From NCBI GenBank assembly GCA_963580285.1, contig CAUZLF010000206.1:1-64000 (forward strand): 64,000 nt of DNA. The letters are read 5' to 3'. This document shows positions 41,266 to 54,400 of the stretch, piece after piece; position 1 is the first letter of the stretch, and each line of letters opens with the position of its first letter. The notes under the pieces were generated by a model that made no database searches, had not been told where the DNA came from, and saw nothing but the letters and a program-made list of their open reading frames with translations. Position numbers and translations under genes: made by a program. This stretch comes from Lucinisca nassula. Its lineage: Eukaryota > Mollusca > Bivalvia > Lucinida > Lucinidae.

Positions 41266-42417
41266 TATCCCCCGCCGAAGGCGGAGGTATATAGTTTTGG
41301 CGTTGTCCGTCCGTCCGTCCTTCCGTCCGTCCGTCCCTCCGTCCTTCCGTCCGTCCGTCACACTTTTTTGTCCGGAACCGTTTCTCAGCAACTATTGCAT
41401 GGAATTAAATGAAACTTGAAATAAATATGTATTATTATGCTGTGGTGATGCACACGCATTTTTTTTTCGGATTGACTTTTTACATCCAGAGTTATGGCCC
41501 CTTGAATGATTGAAATTCTGGATTTTTCGTCGTCTCACTTTGTCCGGAACTGTTTCTCAGCAACTATTGCATGGAATTAAATGAAAATTGAAATAAATAT
41601 GTATTATTATGCTGCAGTGATGCACGCGCAATTTTTTTTCGGATTGACTTTTTACATCCAGAGTTATGGCCCCTTAAATGATTGAAATTCTGGATTTTTT
41701 CGTCATCTCACTTTGTCCAGAACTGTTTCTCAGCAACTATTGCATGGAATTAAATGAAACGTGAAATAAATATGTATTATTATGCTGCGGTGATGCACGC
41801 GCAATTTTTTTCTGGATTGACTTTTTACATCCAGAGTTATGGCCCCTTAAATGATCGAAATTCTGGATTTTTCGACGTCTCACTTTGTCCGGAACTGTTT
41901 CTCAGCAACTATTGCATGGAATTAAATGAAAATTGAAATAAATATGTATTATTATGCTGCAGTGATGCACGCGCAATTTTTTTTCGGATTGACTTTTTAC
42001 ATCCAGAGTTATGGCCCCTTAAATGATTGAAATTCTGGATTTTTCGTCGTCTCACTTTTTTGTCGGGAACTGTTTCTCAGCAACTATTGCATGGAATTAA
42101 ATGAAACTTGAAATAAATATGTATTATTATGCTGTGGTGATGCACGCACAAATTTTTTTCGGATTGACTTTTTACACCCAGAGTTATGGCCCCTTAAATG
42201 ATTAAAATTCTGGATTTTTCGTCGTCTCACTTTGTCTGGAACCGCTTCTCAGCAACTATTGCATGGAATAAAATGAAACTTGAAATAAATATGTATTATT
42301 ATGTTGCCGTGATGCACGCGCAATTTTTTTTTCTCAATTTTGGCCAAATATATTTTCTTGCCATTCTACACGAAAAACCCATTCGGCGGGGGATATCAAT
42401 TCAACGAATTTGCTTGT
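41266..42417 (+). mobile_element. Nested Helentron-like element (172-bp core)
   Basis: The host unit reads CCTACATAAT|TCCTGCC across the insertion, a T-T target with no duplication. 5' end TATCCCCCGCCGAAGGCGG, (GTCC)n, six core units of about 172 bp (CAGCAACTATTGCATGGAAT, GGATTGACTTTTTACATCCA). Subterminal TTCGGCGGGGGATA is the inverted 5' end, then hairpin ATTC-AAC-GAAT and TTGCTTGT. An exceptionally clear asymmetric-terminal-repeat structure. Confidence 0.88.
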
Positions 42418-44881
42418 TCCTGCCAATCATGCTCCTGGGGTCCAAATTGGCCATGCCCCGGGGCCCCTTCGCTCCCATAGACTCATAATGGAACAAAAAG
42501 CTTCAAAAATCTTCTTCTCGGAAACCACAGGGCCCAGAGCTTAGATATTTAGCATGAAGCAATGGCAAGTGGTCACCTACATAATTCTTGCCACACCCCG
42601 GGGCCCTTTAGCTCCCATAGACTCATAATGGAAAAAAAGCTTAAAAAATCTTCTTCTCTGAAACCACAGGGTCCAGAGCTTAGATATTTAGCATGAAGCA
42701 ATGACCAGTGGTCACCTACATAATTCCTGCCAATCATGCCCCTGGGGTCCAAATTGGCCACGCCACGGGGCCCCTTCATTCCCATAGACTCATAATAGAA
42801 CAAAAAGCTCCAAAAATCTTCTCCTCAGAAACCACAGGGCCCAGAGCTTAGATATTCAGCATGTAGCAATGGCAAGTGGTCACCTTCATAATTCCTGCCA
42901 ATCATGCCCCTGGGGTCCAAACGGGCCACGCCCCGGGGCCCTTTAGTTTCTATAGACTCATAATGGAAAAAAGCTTCAAAAATCTTCTTCTCTGAAACCA
43001 CAGGGCCCAGAGCTGAGATATTTGGCATGTAGCAACGGCAAGTGGTCACCTACATAATTCCTGCCAATCATGCTCCTGGGGCCCAAATTGGCCACACCCC
43101 AGGGCCCCTTAGCTCCCATAGACACATAATGGAAAAAAAGGTTCATAAATCTTCTTCTCTGAAACCACGGGGTCCAGAGTTTAGATATTTAGCATGTAGC
43201 AATGGCCAGTGGTCACCTACATAATTCCTGCCAATCATGGCCCTGGGGCCCATTTTGGCCACACCCCGGGGCCCCATCACTCCGATAGACTCATAATGGA
43301 ACAAAAAGCTTCAAAAATCTTCTTCTCGGAAACCACAAGGCCCAGAGCTTAGATATTCAGCATGTAGCAATGGCAAGTGGTCACCTACATAATTCCTGCC
43401 AATCATGCCCCTGGTGTCCAAACGGGCCCAACCCCCGGGGCCCTTTAGCTCCTATAGACTCATAATGGAAAAAAGCTTCAAAAGTCTTCTTCTCTGAAAC
43501 CACGGGGTCCCGAGCTGAGATATATGGCCTGTAGCAAAGGCAAGTGGTAACCTACATAATTCCAGCCAATCATGCCCCTGGGGTCCAAATGGGCCACACC
43601 CCAGGGCCCCTTAGCTCCCATAGACTCATAATGGAAAAAAGCTTCAAAAATCTTCTTCTCTGAAACAACAGGACCCAGAGCTTAGATATTTAGCATGTAG
43701 CAGCTGCCAGTGGTCACCTACATAATTCCTGCCAATCATGCCCCTGGGTTCCAAATGGGCAACGCCCTGGGACCCCTTCGCTCCCACAGACTCATAATGG
43801 AACAAAAAGCTTCAAAAATCTTCTTCTCGGAAACCACAGGGCCCAGAGCTTAGATATTTAGCATGTAGCAACGGCAAGTGGTCACATACATAATTCCTGC
43901 CAATCATGCCCCTGGGGTCCAAACGGGCCACGCCCCAGGGCCCTTTGGCTTCTATAGACTCATAATGGAAAAAAGCTTCAAAAATCTTCTTCTCTGAAAC
44001 CACAGGGTCCAGAGCTTAGGTATTTGCCATGTAGCAACGGCAAGTGATCTGCTACATAAATCCTGCCAGTCATGCCCCTAGGGTCCAAATGGGCCACGCC
44101 CCGGGGCCCCTTAGCTCCAATAGACTCATAATGGAAAAAAAAACTTCAAAAATCTTCTTCTCTGAAACCACAGGGCCCAGAGTTTAGATATTTAGCATGT
44201 AGCAAGGGCAATTGGTCACCTACATAATTCCTGCCAATCATGCCCCTGGGTTCTAAATGGGCCACGCCCCGGGGCCCCTTAGCTCCCATAGACTCATAAT
44301 GGAAAAACGCTTAAAAAAATCTTCTTCTCTGAAACCATAGCGCCCAGAGCTTAGATATTATGCACATAGCAACGGCAAGTGGTCACCTACATAATTCCTG
44401 CCAATCATGCCCCTTGGATCCAAAAGGGCCACGCCCCAGGGCCCCTTAGCTCCTATAGACTCATAATGGAAAAAAAGCTTAAAAATCTTCTTCTCTGAAA
44501 CCACAGGACCCAGAGCTTAGATATTTAGCATGTAACAATGGCAAGTGGTCACCTACATAAATCCTGCCAATCATGCCCGTGGGGTCCAAATGGGCCACGC
44601 CCCGGGGCCCCTTAGCTCCCATAGACTCATAATGGAAAAAAGCTTCAAACATCTTCTTCTCTGAATCCACAGGGCCCAGAGCTTAGATATTTAGCATGTA
44701 GCAATGACAAGTGGTCACCTACATAATTCCTGCCAATCATGCCCCTGGGGTCCAAATGGGCCACACCCTGGAACCCCCCCCCCCCCCCCCCTAGCTCCCA
44801 TAGACTCATAATGGAAAAAAAAAACTTCAAAAATCTTCTTCTCTGAAACCACAGCGCCAAGAGCTTAGACATTTAGCATGT

Positions 44882-45038
44882 GAGTGAGTTTTAGTTTTAC
44901 GTCCCACCAACAGCTAAGGTCATGCGGAGACAGGACCTCGGTTTAAAGACTCATCCGAAAGTCTGGAGAAGCCCGGGATCGATCCTGCGATCCCTGGTTT
45001 ACAAGGCGTAGCGTAACCACTGCACCACGGAGGCTTCT
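44882..45038 (-). mobile_element. SINE-C copy with 13-bp duplication
   Basis: Antisense SINE-C in array 2 flanked by ACATTTAGCATGT at 44869-44881 and 45039-45051. Copy 2 of the duplication lacks it. Confidence 0.92.
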
Positions 45039-46313
45039 ACATTTAGCATGTAGCAACGGCAAGTGGTCACCTTAATATTCCCTGCTAATCATGCCCCTGG
45101 GCTCCGAATGGGCCACGCCCGGGGCCCCTTAGCTCCCATAGACTCATAATGGAAAAAAGCTTCATAAATGTTCTTCTTAGAAACTGAAGCACAGAACTTA
45201 GATATTTAGTATCCAACAACATAAAATAGCCAGCTACATAAATCCTGCTAACCCTGCCCCTGGGGTCAAAATTGGCCTCGCCCCAGCTCATCACCTCCAA
45301 TAGACTTATAATGGAAAAGAACTTCAAAAATCTTCTCCTATGAAACCATAAGGCCCAGAGCTTAGATTTTTAGTATGTAGCAACATCAAGTGGCCATCTA
45401 CATAAATCCTGCCAGTTATGCCCCTGGGATCCTAATTGGCCCCACCCCAGGGCTCTTTAGCTTCCATAGACTTACAATTGGAGAGACTTAAAAAATCTTC
45501 TTCTCTGAAACCACAGGGCCCTTATAATGAAAAAAAAAAACATCTTCAAATGGGGAAAAAATCTTAAAAAATCTTCTTCTCTGAAACCATAAGTCCCAAA
45601 GCTTAGGTATTTAGCATGTAGCAATGTCGAGTGGTCGCCAACACGAATCCTGCCAATCATGCCCCTGGATTCCAAATCCTGTGGCCCCTAAACTCCAACG
45701 AACTTATAAGGCCAAAACAAACTATATGTGTGGTTCCTATTACATGGTTTTCAAAAATAGGGTAGGTAGGTAGGAAAATTATTTTATTTTTTATTTTTAT
45801 TTTTTTTTCTCACATTCTATACTATGCTACACACTGCACTTATTTTTGTTATATTGTTTTGCTTTTGTTGTATAATTGTACTTGAAAACATTGTAAACAA
45901 ATAAAAGTATAATAAATATTGCTTAGTTTTCATCCATAATGTCCTAATTGTTACAAAAATAAGGGTTTTCTTCAGTCAGAACAAAGTATTTTGATTGGAC
46001 ATCCTGTGTATGTGTTCGCCTTTTACAAAAGGTCAGCCTTTGGGACTTGCTGTTCTAGTGAAGGTTGCTTTATCTTGAATAGTGTTGTAACTGTTATTGT
46101 ACCATATATACATTGAAGATAAATGTAGAAGTTCAAAACATCAAGATGAAATGACAGAGTAAACGGATATCAGAAAGTTTATTATAACGGCTTAATGCTG
46201 CAAATTAAACATCCACCAATTAGCACCAGCAGAAACTATTTTATTTATAGTCTTTTCAAATCGTATTCCTTGTTCCATTTGTATCTGTCTTACTTGGTCC
46301 TAAAGCTGAACAT

Positions 46314-46398
<85 letters not shown>
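46314..46398. repeat. (GATA)n microsatellite
   Basis: About 21 perfect GATA units. It resumes at 48657-48714 after the nested element, mixed with GAGA. Confidence 0.95.
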
Positions 46399-47949
46399 CA
46401 AGGCCGTAGGAATAGGGGCGGCAGGGGCGGCGGCCGCCGCTCCAATATTTTGGCCAAAAATGCATTTTTTTTTTTTTTCAATGCAAAAATCTAAAACCTA
46501 AGACACCTGATCTCTTATTTAACATAAATCTACATCAATCCGCGCGTGTCATATCGCTTATTGTTTATTGGAGCGTCGGTACAATTATTGCCAGAGGCGA
46601 TAAGATGGTGATTAACGACCTTTTAAGTAAGTGGACCCTAAATTGGACAACTACATTAACACGCAAAGAGCCGCCATCTAATTAACAGGTACAACAACAT
46701 TCTGTGATGGTAACGATAGGCGACTGTTCAATTTTGGAAAGTTCTAAATACTAGTAAAAAAAAGTTGGAAAAGTGAAATTAAGTGTCAGCCTATGTATTT
46801 ATTTTGTGTTATACATGTAAGCGATCTGTGAAAAAAAGCACTTTGAAACTGCAACAGCAGTGAAAGCTTGTGAAACAATATACAGTGCAGCTATTTACAT
46901 GATCTATATACGTTTATTATGTTTTTATTTCATGAAACATGTTTAACAAACTATTTATTTAAAGCACCTTCATATAAGAAGTTGATGTATAGTATTCTGA
47001 CAATTTCATTGAGGCAGTGGCTAGCCGTCCGGTACCGGACGACCAGCCTACAAGTCTGCCCGTCCGGTACCGGACGACCAGCCAACGAGTCTGCTCGTCC
47101 GGTACCGGACGGCTAGCCAACCCACGTAGGAATGGCTAGCCGTCCGGTAGTAAATTAGGTAGTAAATTTTTGTCTCTCATTTCATATAGGGTATGAATGC
47201 TAAATAGCAGTTGTATCATACTGGATGCTAGATAGTTCTTACGTTTGAGACTATGTAAATGTCATTGAGATTTGCTTCGTCCATCATTTTAAATATAAGG
47301 TAAATAAACACAGCCCTATCGGTAATGCATAATTGTCTTAACAAATACAGAACCTGTGATAAAAAAAGCTGCAGTCGTGTTTAATCATTTCTAATCATTT
47401 CTAATATATTAATATTTAATATTTCTTATAAGTTTAAATATTTTATCTTTCCTTTCTTTATGTAGTTACGGCTTGATTTGATCCAAGCGTCGCGAAAAAC
47501 AACTCAATAGCAATTGGGCAGTGCCGTACAAATCATAAACAATCTTGATGACTTGCAGGTATTCTCCTAAGATTTTAACAAATTTACTTCACGATCCAGC
47601 AAAGAGTCCAAAAGGTGCAGATGGAATGGCAAAAAGTGTAGACCCTGCTTCAGGAGCAGTCTGATCTGGGACTGCATCGTTTGCTAAAGCCTATCTGTCC
47701 CAATACATAGGATCACTGCGGTAATTGCTTTACTCATTATATTTTGGAAACATTTAAAGAATGATTGCCTTTATGTGTGCACTGCTAACAAAATAATTAC
47801 ACCAATTAACATTTCTTTGTACCTATCATTTTGAACTAAATATGCTCAACAAATTTAAAGTTAATCACGATTAATAACAAAATCAACATCGGTCAAACAT
47901 TTGCAGATTTTAATAATAAATAATCATATAATAATAATATTGACATTAA

Positions 47950-47983
<34 letters not shown>

Positions 47984-48656
47984 CAACAACTGTCACAGTG
48001 CGCGGACAAAGCTTTCAGTACAACAATCTATTGCATCAGGGTCAGTAACAGCTACGTCCTTCACTGAAATTTAGAGAGAAAATGTCAACAGACCGGTGAA
48101 AAGAATATAATTAGAGTAAATTAGAGATATTTTATTACACCATTTAGTGGGTAATATTATTTGGATTGCATACCCTATATAAAATGAGAGACTTAAATTT
48201 ACTACCGGACGACTAGCCATTCCTATGTGGGTTGGCTAGCCGTCCGGTACCGGACGAGCAGACTCGTTGACTGGTCGTCCGGTACCGGACGGGCAGACTC
48301 GTAGGCTGGTCGTCCGGTACCGGACGGCTAGCCACTGCCTTTCATTGACAATAAAGACAATTCCGGTTTAATGGTTTATTGCGGTAAAACAAGTTACCAT
48401 TTTAGGGAATATAACATTGGTTAACCGAAACGCACTTTTGAAAGTATGGTATAAATGTGCTCTCTATTGTTTGAATGCTTGACTTTAAAAGGAATAAACA
48501 CAATGAAATTTACTGTTGTTTTATGTCAGAATTTGCAGGAAATCGCACCTTTTTTAGAGTCATATTTTCAAAAATTTCCAATCGGAAGGGGGACACCCCC
48601 TTCCGAGCCTACCCACGTCCGCCGCCCCAATCTCAAAATCCTTCCTACGGCCTTGG
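46399..48656. mobile_element. Nested TIR element in the GATA repeat
   Basis: Ends CAAGGCCGTAGGAA and TTCCTACGGCCTTG(G) with GATA repeats on both sides; ATAGATAG could be an 8-bp duplication as for hAT elements, but the microsatellite hides the exact limits. Subterminal GGGGCGGC-rich blocks occur at both ends. No gene inside. Confidence 0.72.
47012..48340. mobile_element. Nested 1.3-kb element with palindrome-loaded long TIRs
   Basis: Inverted repeats of about 145 bp (47012-47158 and 48195-48340) start AGGCAGTGGCTAGCCGTCC. Each carries three copies of the 16-bp perfect palindrome CGTCCGGTACCGGACG. Flanked by TTCATTG at 47005-47011 and 48341-48347, a 7-bp duplication. The interior is A/T-rich with (TAA)n near 47945-47985 and one hairpin-family stem (about 47635-47690). 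No gene. Confidence 0.85.
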
Positions 48657-49121
48657 ATAGATAGATAGAGAGAGAGAGATATATATAGAGAGAGAGAGAT
48701 AGATAGATAGATAGATCTCACAATGATTCTGAAAACAGGAGTCCAAAATCCTTCATTTTGAAAAGTTAAGTTCCTGATTTTGATTGTACAAAAAACAAAC
48801 ATTTCTACACACGTGTACACTACATCATAGTTGCATGTTTCCCTAACTGCCTCTTTCATGACACTAATCCAAACTTGTACAATGTGGAAACTCAATAGAA
48901 CCATGCCATTGAGGTGGTTGTAATAAGAAACCACAACGTACATGTATGTTCTGGAGCTGAGATTGGGAAAAATATATCCCCAGTTAAGTCTGCTTTCCCC
49001 TTTAACTAGGGGCATGCAAGGGTGAGCAGGGATAAATAAGTTCTGAATAGTTAGATCCTCCGGAAGCAAAGAATACACCAAATAAACGAAAATAGCAGAC
49101 TCGGTTTTATTGAGTCTGTTC

Positions 49122-49216
49122 ATCTCAATGTCGGGTAAAAGTCCTACAACATTGGAAGCAATGTCTCCAAAATGACCTTTACAGTGTTGACGGGAACGTT
49201 TAACCTCAAATCAAAT
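49122..49216 (+). mobile_element. SINE-A 3' fragment
   Basis: CATCTCAATGTCGGGTAAAA to GAACGTTTAACCTCAAATC; 5' truncated. Confidence 0.8.
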
Positions 49217-50857
49217 GACCAAAATATAACAACGTCATGCCTGTTTAAAGAATGGAGAAAATGGATATTTTAGACACTTTTTTAGCAATAGATTGTTGCC
49301 TGTTTGATGGTTTACTGCTAATCCCGCTGTTTATTGTTCCAAATTATCTCACTTTAAGATTTGATGACCAGTGTACATGTAAGTGATACCAATTAAACGA
49401 TTATTTGTGAAAATTTACCTGACCAGTGTTATCATGTGCATATGCGGCCAGTCTGATCGGCGAGTGTCTAAACTTTCCGAGAAATGAAACCTTGTGAACA
49501 ATAAACCCAGATCAGACTGTGCAGAACTTCAAGCTGATCTGAGTCTTTTCTGTGTGCGCATACGCATTCAGTGCATTTCGCGGAAAGCATTTCTGATGTC
49601 ACCACCATATGACACCCTAGCTCATTAACTACCGTCTTTATAGGACATATATTACAACCGGTTAAACTGCTTCCTGCACTCACGAAAAAAAAATCTTTTA
49701 ACGTAAGATCAGCCTGCACATCGAGCTTTTCGTTTGCTGCTCTCTGCATATCGCAGAAGCCATACTACAACAGATTTGAACAAAGAGCAAAGACTGATAA
49801 GACTGCGCAGGCTGATCTGTGGCTTCACCTGTCGCACAGTTTACTGTCATGTTTTCCAAAAATTGGATGCGAAGACCGTGTGTGGAAACTATCGATGACG
49901 TGTTATTGAAAAACGTGGGAAAAATTCAGACTGCAACAAATGCACGTTCAAAATGACGGCGGGAAATTAAGCGCGGCATGACAAAAACTATATATGTGTG
50001 ACCAGCGAAGACTACGATCAGCCTGCGCATCTGTGGAGGTTTAGCTTTCTGTTCATGGAGAACGTGAAAATACTTGAGAGATTTACACAAGCTGTCTGCA
50101 TTATTTATGTTTGTTGAAGCGTGCACACTTGTCTGATTATCGCTACAGGTGGTAAAACATAATTTGGATAATTTTTATTGTCACAAAAGTAATCTGATTA
50201 TTGAGAGGGATCATACCGTCACGGTCTGCATACCGCAATAAATGTGCGCCATTGTCCTTTTTTATGCGTCCGAGACATGGGTTTATGCATCTTGCGCTTC
50301 CGAAAACAAATTGCATTCAAAATTTGTGGGTTCCGACCGCTTCCTAATTTTGCCTCTCTTACCGGTCCATGGAAAATATGGATTATAATTATGGGTTACT
50401 TCAAAGCGTCGGCTTCTTCAGAAGTAGCCACGTATCCCTGACCCATTTGAACTGTAACTGGCTAATTGTTATTGATTAGCACTTACCGTTAACTGGCAGC
50501 TCGCGGGAATTGATAAAAAAAAACAACAGCTTTTAAATAGCGATGCTTACGATATGCATTGTTTTTCTAGGCTCACAGTTATTTAGAGACAAACACGGAT
50601 GTTTTTGATGTTTTTTTTTTGTTTTTGTTTTTTTGGCAGACGCACACCATTTTCATGCGTTAATACGACCAGATTGTCCTTTAATGAAAGCGCTTTTTAA
50701 TGAATATGTACTAAAATACTTTAACCATGAAAAATTCAAAGACCGTTTTTGCACATAAAATGTTTGGAATATTCATGATAGAAAAATAATTAGGGTCGGC
50801 GGGAAAAAGCTAGGCACAGTCGGGTAACCGGAACCACACGTATATTTTGTTTTGGCC
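49217..50857. other. Right part of the 5.1-kb element
   Basis: No gene seen. Several imperfect inverted words of the type CAGATCAGACTG / AGCCTGCGCATCT occur at 49440-50040, recalling the hairpin family. A/T-rich to the TIR. Confidence 0.5.
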
Positions 50858-51348
50858 TAATGGAAAAAGCTTCAAACATCTTCTTTGAAACCATGAAGTA
50901 CAGACCTTAGATATTTAGTATATAGCAACACAAAATGGTCGCCTACATAAATCCTGCCAACCATGCCCTTTGGGTCAAAATTGGTCAAGCCCCAGGGCTC
51001 ATTAGCTCCTATAGACTTATACTGGAAAAAAACTTAAAAATATCATTTTTCTCCAAAACCATAAGGCACAGATTTTGTTTGTTTTGTGGTTTTACATCCC
51101 CGTCAACACTGTATAGGTCATTTTGGAGATGTCTCTTCCAATTTTGTGGGACTTTTACCAGACATTTAGATGAAATTACATCTCAAGCCCTGTTGCCCAA
51201 TGAAACCAGTAGGGTTTATAAGCATGGACACCGCTTTGCCTGAGCTTAGATATTTAGTATGTAGCAATGTCAAGTGGTCTCCTTCACTAATGATTTTCTG
51301 GCAGACAGGTGAGCGATATAGGGCCATTGGGCCCTCTTGTTAATGAAT

Positions 51349-51411
51349 ACCCATTTCTCCACGTAAACCTATGTTGTGGGTATTCATTAGAAATGCCTCA
51401 GTGAGGCATTT
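51349..51411. repeat. Palindrome-family MITE, left arm, split by array 3
   Basis: CACGTAAACCTATGTTGTGG ... GCCTCAGTGAGGCATTT. The right arm (AATGAATACCCACAACATAG) resumes at 55591. Confidence 0.85.
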
Positions 51412-54400
51412 TTAGCTCACCTGTCACGTAGTGACAAGGTGAGCTTTTGTGGTCACTTTTTGTCTGTTGTCCGTCGTGCGTGCGTCCGTCCGTGCATCCA
51501 TCCATGCGTGCGTGCGTGCGTCCGTGCGTTCGTAAACAATTTCAAATAAGTATATCTCTAATACCCCATGGTCAATCTTGATCAAATTTCATGAGAAGCA
51601 TCACCAGGTAGGGGGAAAGGCTGCATAAGATTTTTGGGCTGATCAGATTGGAATTCTGGTTGCTATGGCAACATACAGCTCCCATAGACTTAAAATGGGA
51701 AAAAATTAAAATATCTTCTTCTCTGAAACAACAGGGCCCAGAGCTAAGATATTTAGCATGTAGCAACGGCCAGTGGGCACCTACATAATTCCTGCCGATC
51801 ATGCCCCTGGGGTCCACATTGGCCATGCCCCAAGGCCCCTTCGCTCCCATAGACTCACAATGGAACAAAAAGCTTCTTCTCGGAAATCAAAGGACCCAGA
51901 GCTTAGATATTTAACATATAGCAAGGGCAAGTGGTCACCTACATAATTCCTGCCAATCATGCCCCTGGGTTCCAAACGGGCCACGCCCCGGGGCCCTTTA
52001 GCTCCTATAGACTCATAATGGAAAAAAGCTTCAAAAATCTTCTTCTCTGAAACCACAGGGCCCAGAGCTGCGATATTTGGCATGTAGCAAGAGCAAGTGG
52101 TCACCTTCATAATTCTTGCCAATCATGCCCCTGGGGTCCAAATTGGCCACACCCCGGGGCCCCTTAGCTCCCATAGACTCATAATGGAAAAAAAGCTTCA
52201 AAAATCTTCTTCTCTGAAACCACAGGGCCCAGAGTTTAGATATTTAGCATGAAGCAATGGCCAGTGGCCACCTACATAATTCCTGCCGATCATGCCCCTG
52301 GGTTCCAAATGGGCGACGCCCTGGGGCCCCTTCCCTCCCATAGACTCATAATGGAACAAAAAGCTTCAAAAATCTTCTTCTCAGAAACCACAGGGCCCAG
52401 AGCTAAGATATTTAGCAGTTAGCAACGGCCAGTGGTCACCAACATAATTCCTGCCAATCATGCCCCTGGGGTCCACATTGGCCACGCCCCAGGGCCCCTT
52501 CGCTCCCATAGACTCACAATGGAACAAAAAGCTTCAAAAAATTTCTTCTCGGAAACCACAGGACCCAGAGCTTAGATATTTAGCATATAGCAAGGGCAAT
52601 CGGTCACCTTCATAATTCCTGCCAATCATGCCCCTGGGTTCCAAACGGGCCAGGCCCCGGGGCCCTTTAGCTCCTATAGACTCATAATGGAAAAAAGCTT
52701 CAAAAATCTTCTTCTCTGAAACCACAGGCCCCAGAGATGCGATATTTGGCATGTAGCAACGGCAAGTGGTCACCTACATAATTCCTGCCAATCATGCCCC
52801 TGGGTTCCAAATGGGCGACGCCCTGGGGCCCCTTCACTCCCATAGACTCATAATGGAACAAAAAGTTTCAAAAATCTTCTTCTCGGAAACCACAGGACCC
52901 AGAGCTTAGATATTTAGCATGTAGCAACGGAAAGTGGTCACATACATAATGTCTGCCAATCATGCCCCTGGGGTCCAAACGGGCCATGGAACAAAAAGCT
53001 TCAAAAATCTTCTTCTCGGAAACCACAGGACCCAGAGCTTAGATATTTAGCATATAGCAAGGGCAAGTAGTCACCTACATAATTCCTGCCAATCATGCCC
53101 CTGGGTTCCAAACGGGCCACGCCCCGGGGCCCTTTAGCTCCTATAGACTCATAATGGAAAAAAGCTTCAAAAATCTTCTTCTTTGAAACCACAGGGCCCA
53201 GAGCTGAGATATTTGGCATGTAGCAAGAGCAAGTGGTCATCTACATAAATCCAGCCAATCATGTTCCTATGTTCCAAATGGGCCACGCCCCGGGGCCCTT
53301 TAGGTTTCTATAGACTCATAGTGGTAAAAAAAGCTTCAAAAATCTTCTTCTCTGAAACCACAGGGCCCAGAGTTTAGATATTTAGCATGTAGGAACACAA
53401 ATTGGTCACGTACATGATTCCTGCCAATCATGCCCCTGGGTTCCAAATGGGCCATGCCCCGGGGCCCCTTCACTCCCATAGACTCATAATGGAAAAAAAG
53501 CTTCAAAAATCTTCTCCTCGGAAACCACAGCGCCAAGAGCTTAGATATTTAGCACGTAGCAACGGCAAGTGGTCACCTACATAATTCCTGCCAATCATGC
53601 CCCTGGGGTCCAAAAGGGCCATGCCCCTGGGCCAGTTAGCTCCTATAGACTCATAATGGAAAAAAAAAAAGCTTCAAAAATCTTCTTCTCTGAAACCACA
53701 GGGCCCAGAGCTTAGATATTTAGCATGTAGCAACGGCAAGTGGTCACATACATAATTCCTGCCAATCATGCCCCTGGGGTCCAAACGGGCCACGCCCCTG
53801 GGCCCTTTAGCTCCTATAGACTCATAGTGGAAAAATGCTTCAAAAATCTTCTTCTCTGAAACCACAGGGTCCAGAGCTTAGATATTTAGCATGTAGCAAT
53901 GACAAGTGGTCACCTACATAAATCCTGCCAATCATGCCCCTGGGGTCCAAATGGACCACACCCTTGGACCCCCATAGCTCCCATAGACGCATAATGAAAA
54001 AAAAACTTCAAAAATCTTCTTCTCTGAAAACACAGAGCCCAGAGCTTAGATATTTAGCATGTAGCAACTGCAAGTGGTCTCCTACATAATTCCTGCCAAT
54101 CATGCCCCTGGGTTCCAAAGGGCCCACGCCCCGGGGCCCTTTAGCTCCTATAGACTCATAATGGAAAAAAGCTTCAAAAATCTTCTTCTCTGAAACCACA
54201 GGGCCCAGAGCTGAGATATTTGGCATGTAGCAAGAGCAAGTGGTCATCTACATAAATCCTGCCAATCATGTTCCTATGTTCCAAGTGGTCACCTACATAA
54301 ATCCTGCCAATCATGCCCCTGGGGTCCAAATGGACCACACCCTTGGACCCCCATAGCTCCCATAGACGCATAATGAAAAAAAAACTTCAAAAATCTTCTT

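Larger units (their letters stand above)
45710..50857. mobile_element. 5.1-kb PIF/Harbinger-type TIR element, no transposase seen
   Basis: Inverted ends GGCCAAAACAAACTATATGT (continuing GTGGTTCC) and GGAACCACACGTATATTTTG (continuing TTTTGGCC) with two mismatches over 28 bp. Flanked by TAA at 45707-45709 and 50858-50860. The host array is continuous across it, as the uninterrupted reading at 55100-55140 shows. The longest frame inside (187 aa, minus strand, 48560-49123) shows no transposase motif. It carries further nested elements. Confidence 0.88.
40943..51341 (+). mobile_element. Helentron-like array 2, interrupted
   Basis: Head TTTAGCTCACCTGTCACATA, core units of about 167 bp as in array 1, truncated SINE-A at 51075-51247, tail ACAGGTGAGCGATATAGGGC then CATTGGGCCCTCTTGTT. 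It is interrupted at 41266-42417, 44882-45038 and 45710-50857. Confidence 0.85.

Noticed and set aside
48560..49123. 187-aa minus-strand frame as a transposase for the 5.1-kb element
   Set aside because: It crosses the end of a nested element and a GATA/GAGA microsatellite (SLSLYISLSLYLS) and shows no DDE or DNA-binding motif.
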